This document shows positions 59,701-64,000 of a DNA stretch of 64,000 nt, piece by piece. The position numbers and the translations under genes were made by a program. The notes beneath the pieces are model-generated. The model ran no database searches. It was not told where the DNA came from and saw nothing but the letters and a program-made list of their open reading frames with translations. How positions within the stretch are numbered: the stretch's first letter is position 1; each line of letters starts with the position of its first letter. The stretch is from Pyrocephalus nanus (Eukaryota; Chordata; Aves; Passeriformes; Tyrannidae). Location: assembly GCA_038380795.1 (NCBI GenBank), contig CM076266.1:12174001-12238000 (forward strand). The letters are read 5' to 3'.

Positions 59701-62700
59701 GTAATCCATTAGATAACATGGTAATTATAAGGAAAAAAAAAAAAAGGATAAATCAAAACTAGATTCCAAACAAATTATTTCTGTTTAATTTGGAAGTAAA
59801 ACAAAATTTATAATCCCTGTGTGGAAACACTAGCATTATTATCTTAACTGTTTTCTATACATTTAAATAGATGCATATTAATAAACATAAAACTACCATC
59901 AAGAAATATCAGTTATAATTTTAGCCTAAATCAAGTCTACCTTGATCAATTATTACAACTCCATAAAAGGAAGATATTGCCTCTCATTAGTTTAGCTATT
60001 CACATGTAACACCAACCTGAGACACCAAACGTGAGAGCACAAGTAGCAAAGGAGCAGCATAAGCTCCTTTCTCTGGAAATATACTGTGATCTCTTGCAGT
60101 GCCACTTTGATTTTCCATGGATGTTCTTCGTGTGGTGGCTGTAAAATATCACAGTCACTCATGTTGGGTCCCAGACTCTCTTAGGAATAATTTTTATGCT
60201 CTACTTGGCTAGACGACCTTCATGCTGGCAGGAAAAGGCAAAAAAGGTTGATATTCCTGTGGTTTGAAAAGCCAGAGAGCTAGAGAGGGAAGCTGGAGGT
60301 ACAGGTGGGTTCTTGTTCCTTCACATGGCCTTGGTACATGGGTTGGACCTGTCAAAGTAGTAGCAAAGCAGAAATTTGATGCTACTACTACAGATGATAA
60401 GAAAGGAAAGAGAGATGACAGGTTAAGGTAAAATTATTGTAAACTGGAATCATGAGTAGTTGATGCAAAGACCAAGAGAAATATTTTTGCTGGGATCACA
60501 GGCTTTCTAGAAAGGAGTAAAAAGAAATTCTTCTTTACATGATGCTTGTGTTGTGCTTGGACACTAAATTACAGCAAACACCATCTATTGGATAGAAATA
60601 GTCACAAAATCTTGAATGAGCAATTGTAATGTAAAATATAATTGAGAATATGATATGTAATCAGGACTCACACACACCAGAAAAAAAGGAAAAAGAAAAA
60701 AAAATTAAAAATAGGACAAGAATAGTACAAGGAAAGAAAAAGAAAGCTTCGGTTCTACAGAATGAAGCTTAGGCATATTGTTCCATCTCAGTACAGGAAG
60801 TAGCAGACTGGTATTTCTGGACAGTCTCCAGAGGCCCCTTCTGAACCCAACAAGTCTGTGATTTTACGTGATCCTGTGTGAGCAACCCACTTGTGTTTTT
60901 CCTTCATATTTCAACAGAAGTCCAACTCAGTGACTTGCAATCATTTGGGAATTTGCTTAAAAGAGGATAATAGTGATTTTTAATACATGAATTTATTACT
61001 GTTGTAAATTTTATGTATTTTCGATGTTATCACTTCCTCCAAGATTAGACTGAGCAGTATTTTCAGTATATCAGATGTGAAAATAATAAATACAAAAATT
61101 CTTGATGCTTTTATGCTTTTATGAATATATAGTAAGGCTTTTCTAATGTCTGCTATAGACACAAGGAGAAATTGGAATACTCAAGATAATAAGATTAAAT
61201 TACTTTAGTTCCACTAGCTTAAAGAACAGATAGAAGAAATTGTGAAAATTGTACCCTACTGACTTTTCAACCTGAAACCATCATACAAGGATTACTGTTA
61301 GAACAGGAGAGGTGTTCATTTAAAAGTCAAAACATAGAATAGAAAACATAATCTGATTACTTCTAATGCCAATATCATAAGGTCACTGTCAGGTTTTCTG
61401 CTGTCTGACTGATGATTTTTGGTCTTTGGAAGCTGGCAACACTCCATCTGGTGCCCGAACTGCCACAGCCCACCCACAGATGTTTCATTAAAGAACCAGG
61501 ATATTAATAGTGTCCCAGTAATTCCACATCAGCTTCTCTGAACTGGCTCCCTTACAAGATTGCGAAGCAGACCTTGTTCCTTACACACCAGCTGGCTCTG
61601 GTCCTGCTGGTCTCTGCCCATCTGCTTTTTGCCATGTGCTGACCACTACGTTTGATTATTTTTCATTTCTAGACCAGTGGCCAAGGTAGCCTGTGTAAGC
61701 AGGTTTATTATTGCTATAGACCTAGTAATATTCTAATCTGTACACAAAAGAGTAGAATTTAGAACATCACAAATACAAATAGAGACATACTCGTGAAAAC
61801 AAATATGGACTGTCATATAATTGAAACACCATTTTAAGATTTTTCTGCTGTGAGACAGAACCACAAAAATAAACTTTCATCTTATAAAATTTGGACTCAG
61901 TGGGTCCCAGAATTATGAAATTAGTGTAATTATATCCCAAACATACTTATAGCAAATATCTCTAACTGTGCAATTAGAACTTGAACTGATCCAATTATGT
62001 GATGTAATGGTGTAGAGTAATTATGCATAATGACACAATTATAATTTGTGATTATATCATAAAAAGGATTCTGAAACTTGCAGAAAGAACACTGGGCACA
62101 AACTGACACTCTTCATTTTAAGCTGAAAGGACTCATCTGTTTCAGACATCAATTCCAAAATATTTATGCCATGTTACAAGTAAATGCCATATTAGCTTAA
62201 AAAGAAGGGGAAAAAAAGGATGAGTCAGAGATTTAGTTGCTTTAAAATGATTTCTAGGGACAGGGGAATGTGGCATTCACTGTGGCAAACTAGAGCTGTT
62301 TAAAATGCATTTTTTAAAAAGCAATGAAAGGAAATGTTTACTATGTCAGTTAGAAATTGTGACCTACTAGTCTGCCTTGACACTTTTCATCACGGTACCT
62401 CAGCATCTTTCCAGTAGTTACTGAGAGCATCTCTATAAAACAATGCTATATAGAATACACAGCAGTAAAACTTCCAGAATTTTTACAAAAATATTTTTAT
62501 AACAGGAAAATACATTTTAAGGCAGGGAGGTACTTCATCATTGTTTTTCTAAAGAGATTTTCCTCAGCTGAGAGCAAACAATACACATCCACTACAGAGA
62601 TGCTGAAGGTGGAATAGCTCTCTGGAGACATCTACCAGCTCTTCTATTTCTCACTGAGTCTAAAGTCATAGTTTCTCAAAGGGGTTCTGTCTTCCCTATC

Positions 62701-64000
62701 TAAACAATGGGAGTGAAGCCAAGTGGCTCATAATAGCACTGTGACACTGAGCACAGGGAGGCCTGGAAAACGCTAAGGACAAATCCAGGTATTGTTCTAA
62801 TATCAAGAAGTGTTACCAAGTAATTTCAGACTACCTTTGGAGGCAACCCTACAGCTTACTCTTACAGACTCTCAAATTATAGAAGTGATGACAATGGCCA
62901 CTAAGCTTTCTGTGAATGAAATCCACGTCTCTTATCTCTTATTATTTGCTGGAAGTGGATTATAATACCAAACTGGAAAAATTTTATAAATATAAGTCTC
63001 ATTACTAACATCAGTTAGCTGTTTGAAATGCTTCTGCGAAACTTGTTCTATATTATCATTCAACATGGCATTTGTAAACAGTAGGAAAATTTTATTCTAA
63101 AGATACTTCTACGATGACATTTGTCACTATGGATGGAATTAATCTGACTAAATTGTGGACATCTGCTTTGAGCTAATTGTATAGGCGTACCACTGTTATT
63201 ATTGTAGATTTGTGAATATATTCAATTCTTGTCTCATTGAAGTAGACTTTTGAAAGAACTCAGATGAATCAGACTAGAAATGTTTGTTCTCAATTTATAC
63301 AGAATAACTTATTTCATTATCCCCAATGACAATGGGATTGTTTTATTTTTGGACAGTGATATTAGGAAAAGTACTGGTAAATTTATTATATAACTTGTAT
63401 TTATCACTTGAAAAGATGCTTTGCATGTGTATCAGCTTTTGCAGTTCTAAGTAGAATTTTTCATGGGCAACTAGTTTACATTTATGTCTGAATTATCTGA
63501 ACTTTGATGCTGTGGGAGACTTTTCATTTTGAAAGATGGTTGAAGGTACAAACATCATCACAGCCATTACAATCTGTGCTGCTCTTGAAGTGCTGTTCTG
63601 AGCATTATTTCTCCATAACTGAGTTTTATTCAAGTTGTTGTATTGGTCTAGTAGTTCCAGTAGACAGAGTTTTGAAAGGAGGCATAATGTCCTTTATTAC
63701 ACCAACTGATACAAACCAGGAAAAAAAGCTCTGAGGCTTACAGGTTCACAAAAGGACACAGCAGAAAGTCTTAATATTTTAAATACATTTTTCTTGTAAA
63801 GAAGATTTTACCTCTCTTGGTTCTGATTTTCCTAGAGTTACTTTAATATAGTATGTATTTTTGCCTTTCCTAGAAATCCTAACTTTCCCTTTCTATTTCT
63901 GAATGGGTAGATAAACCAAAAGAGAAAAGACAGCAACATATAAAACCTAAAGAACAAAAGTATTTACCAGGGAGCATTATGACCGCTGAGCAATATGCGG
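59701..64000. other. Non-coding DNA, minor hairpin
   Basis: agtagtagca / tgctactact (60356-60365 and 60380-60389) form a 10-bp stem with a 14-base loop. A segment near 62655-62725 faintly resembles a reversed MIR. No gene or firm repeat seen to the window end. Confidence 0.55.

Noticed and set aside
61449..61460. tggtgcccgaac, 11 of 12 matching a lysine-tRNA primer-binding site
   Set aside because: Match breaks off right after 12 bases and no LTR or viral sequence is seen next to it.
62655..62725. Possible reversed MIR fragment
   Set aside because: Only a short and poorly ordered similarity; weaker than the three MIR-like relics reported.

Overview
The window looks like bird nuclear DNA from a gene desert or a very large intron. 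It is visibly AT-rich throughout. I found no convincing protein-coding exon, tRNA, rRNA, CRISPR array or bacterial-type operon. The avian assignment rests on several CR1 retrotransposon pieces, some with the characteristic 3' tails of repeated ATTCTATG or ATTCTGTG-like units, on a thin background of very old MIR-like SINE relics, and on one RTE-type LINE fragment. RTE elements are patchy in birds, so the last point may narrow the lineage to one that carries AviRTE. That narrowing is inference.

Layout. 1-126 is the 3' end of a CR1 cut by the window edge. About 300-480 holds a MIR-like relic. 1887-1978 and 3486-3577 form a 92-bp inverted repeat, about 97% identical, around 1.5 kb of spacer. 9.3-9.8 kb has an RFX/X-box-like palindrome joined to an E-box, then a second MIR-like relic. 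10.7-12.5 kb contains the longest open frames that are not transposon-derived, none recognisable. 16320-16849 is a 5'-truncated RTE LINE on the minus strand with an intact 14-bp target-site duplication, the clearest young insertion here. Old CR1 pieces lie near 3.2, 25.2, 27.7-28.1, 42.9, 45.7 and 48.4-49.1 kb. The last of these still shows the RT catalytic motif but is frameshifted and probably internally deleted.

30.5-30.7 kb holds three diverged units of about 80 bp, each centred on homeodomain-type TAATTA cores. 33.8-34.9 kb is a GC-rich island with a CAGGGA minisatellite, two strong hairpins and a 72-bp direct duplication. 40.7 kb is a third MIR-like relic. 54.06 kb has a near-consensus X-box inside a 20-bp near-palindrome. 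59.36-59.50 kb is a long pyrimidine tract. Five T/G- or A/C-rich compound tracts of 75-105 bp recur across the window.

No genes work together here that I can see. What biology there is consists of transposon history plus a few possible regulatory elements. Boundaries and identities of old repeats are by-eye estimates from remembered consensus features. No search was run.
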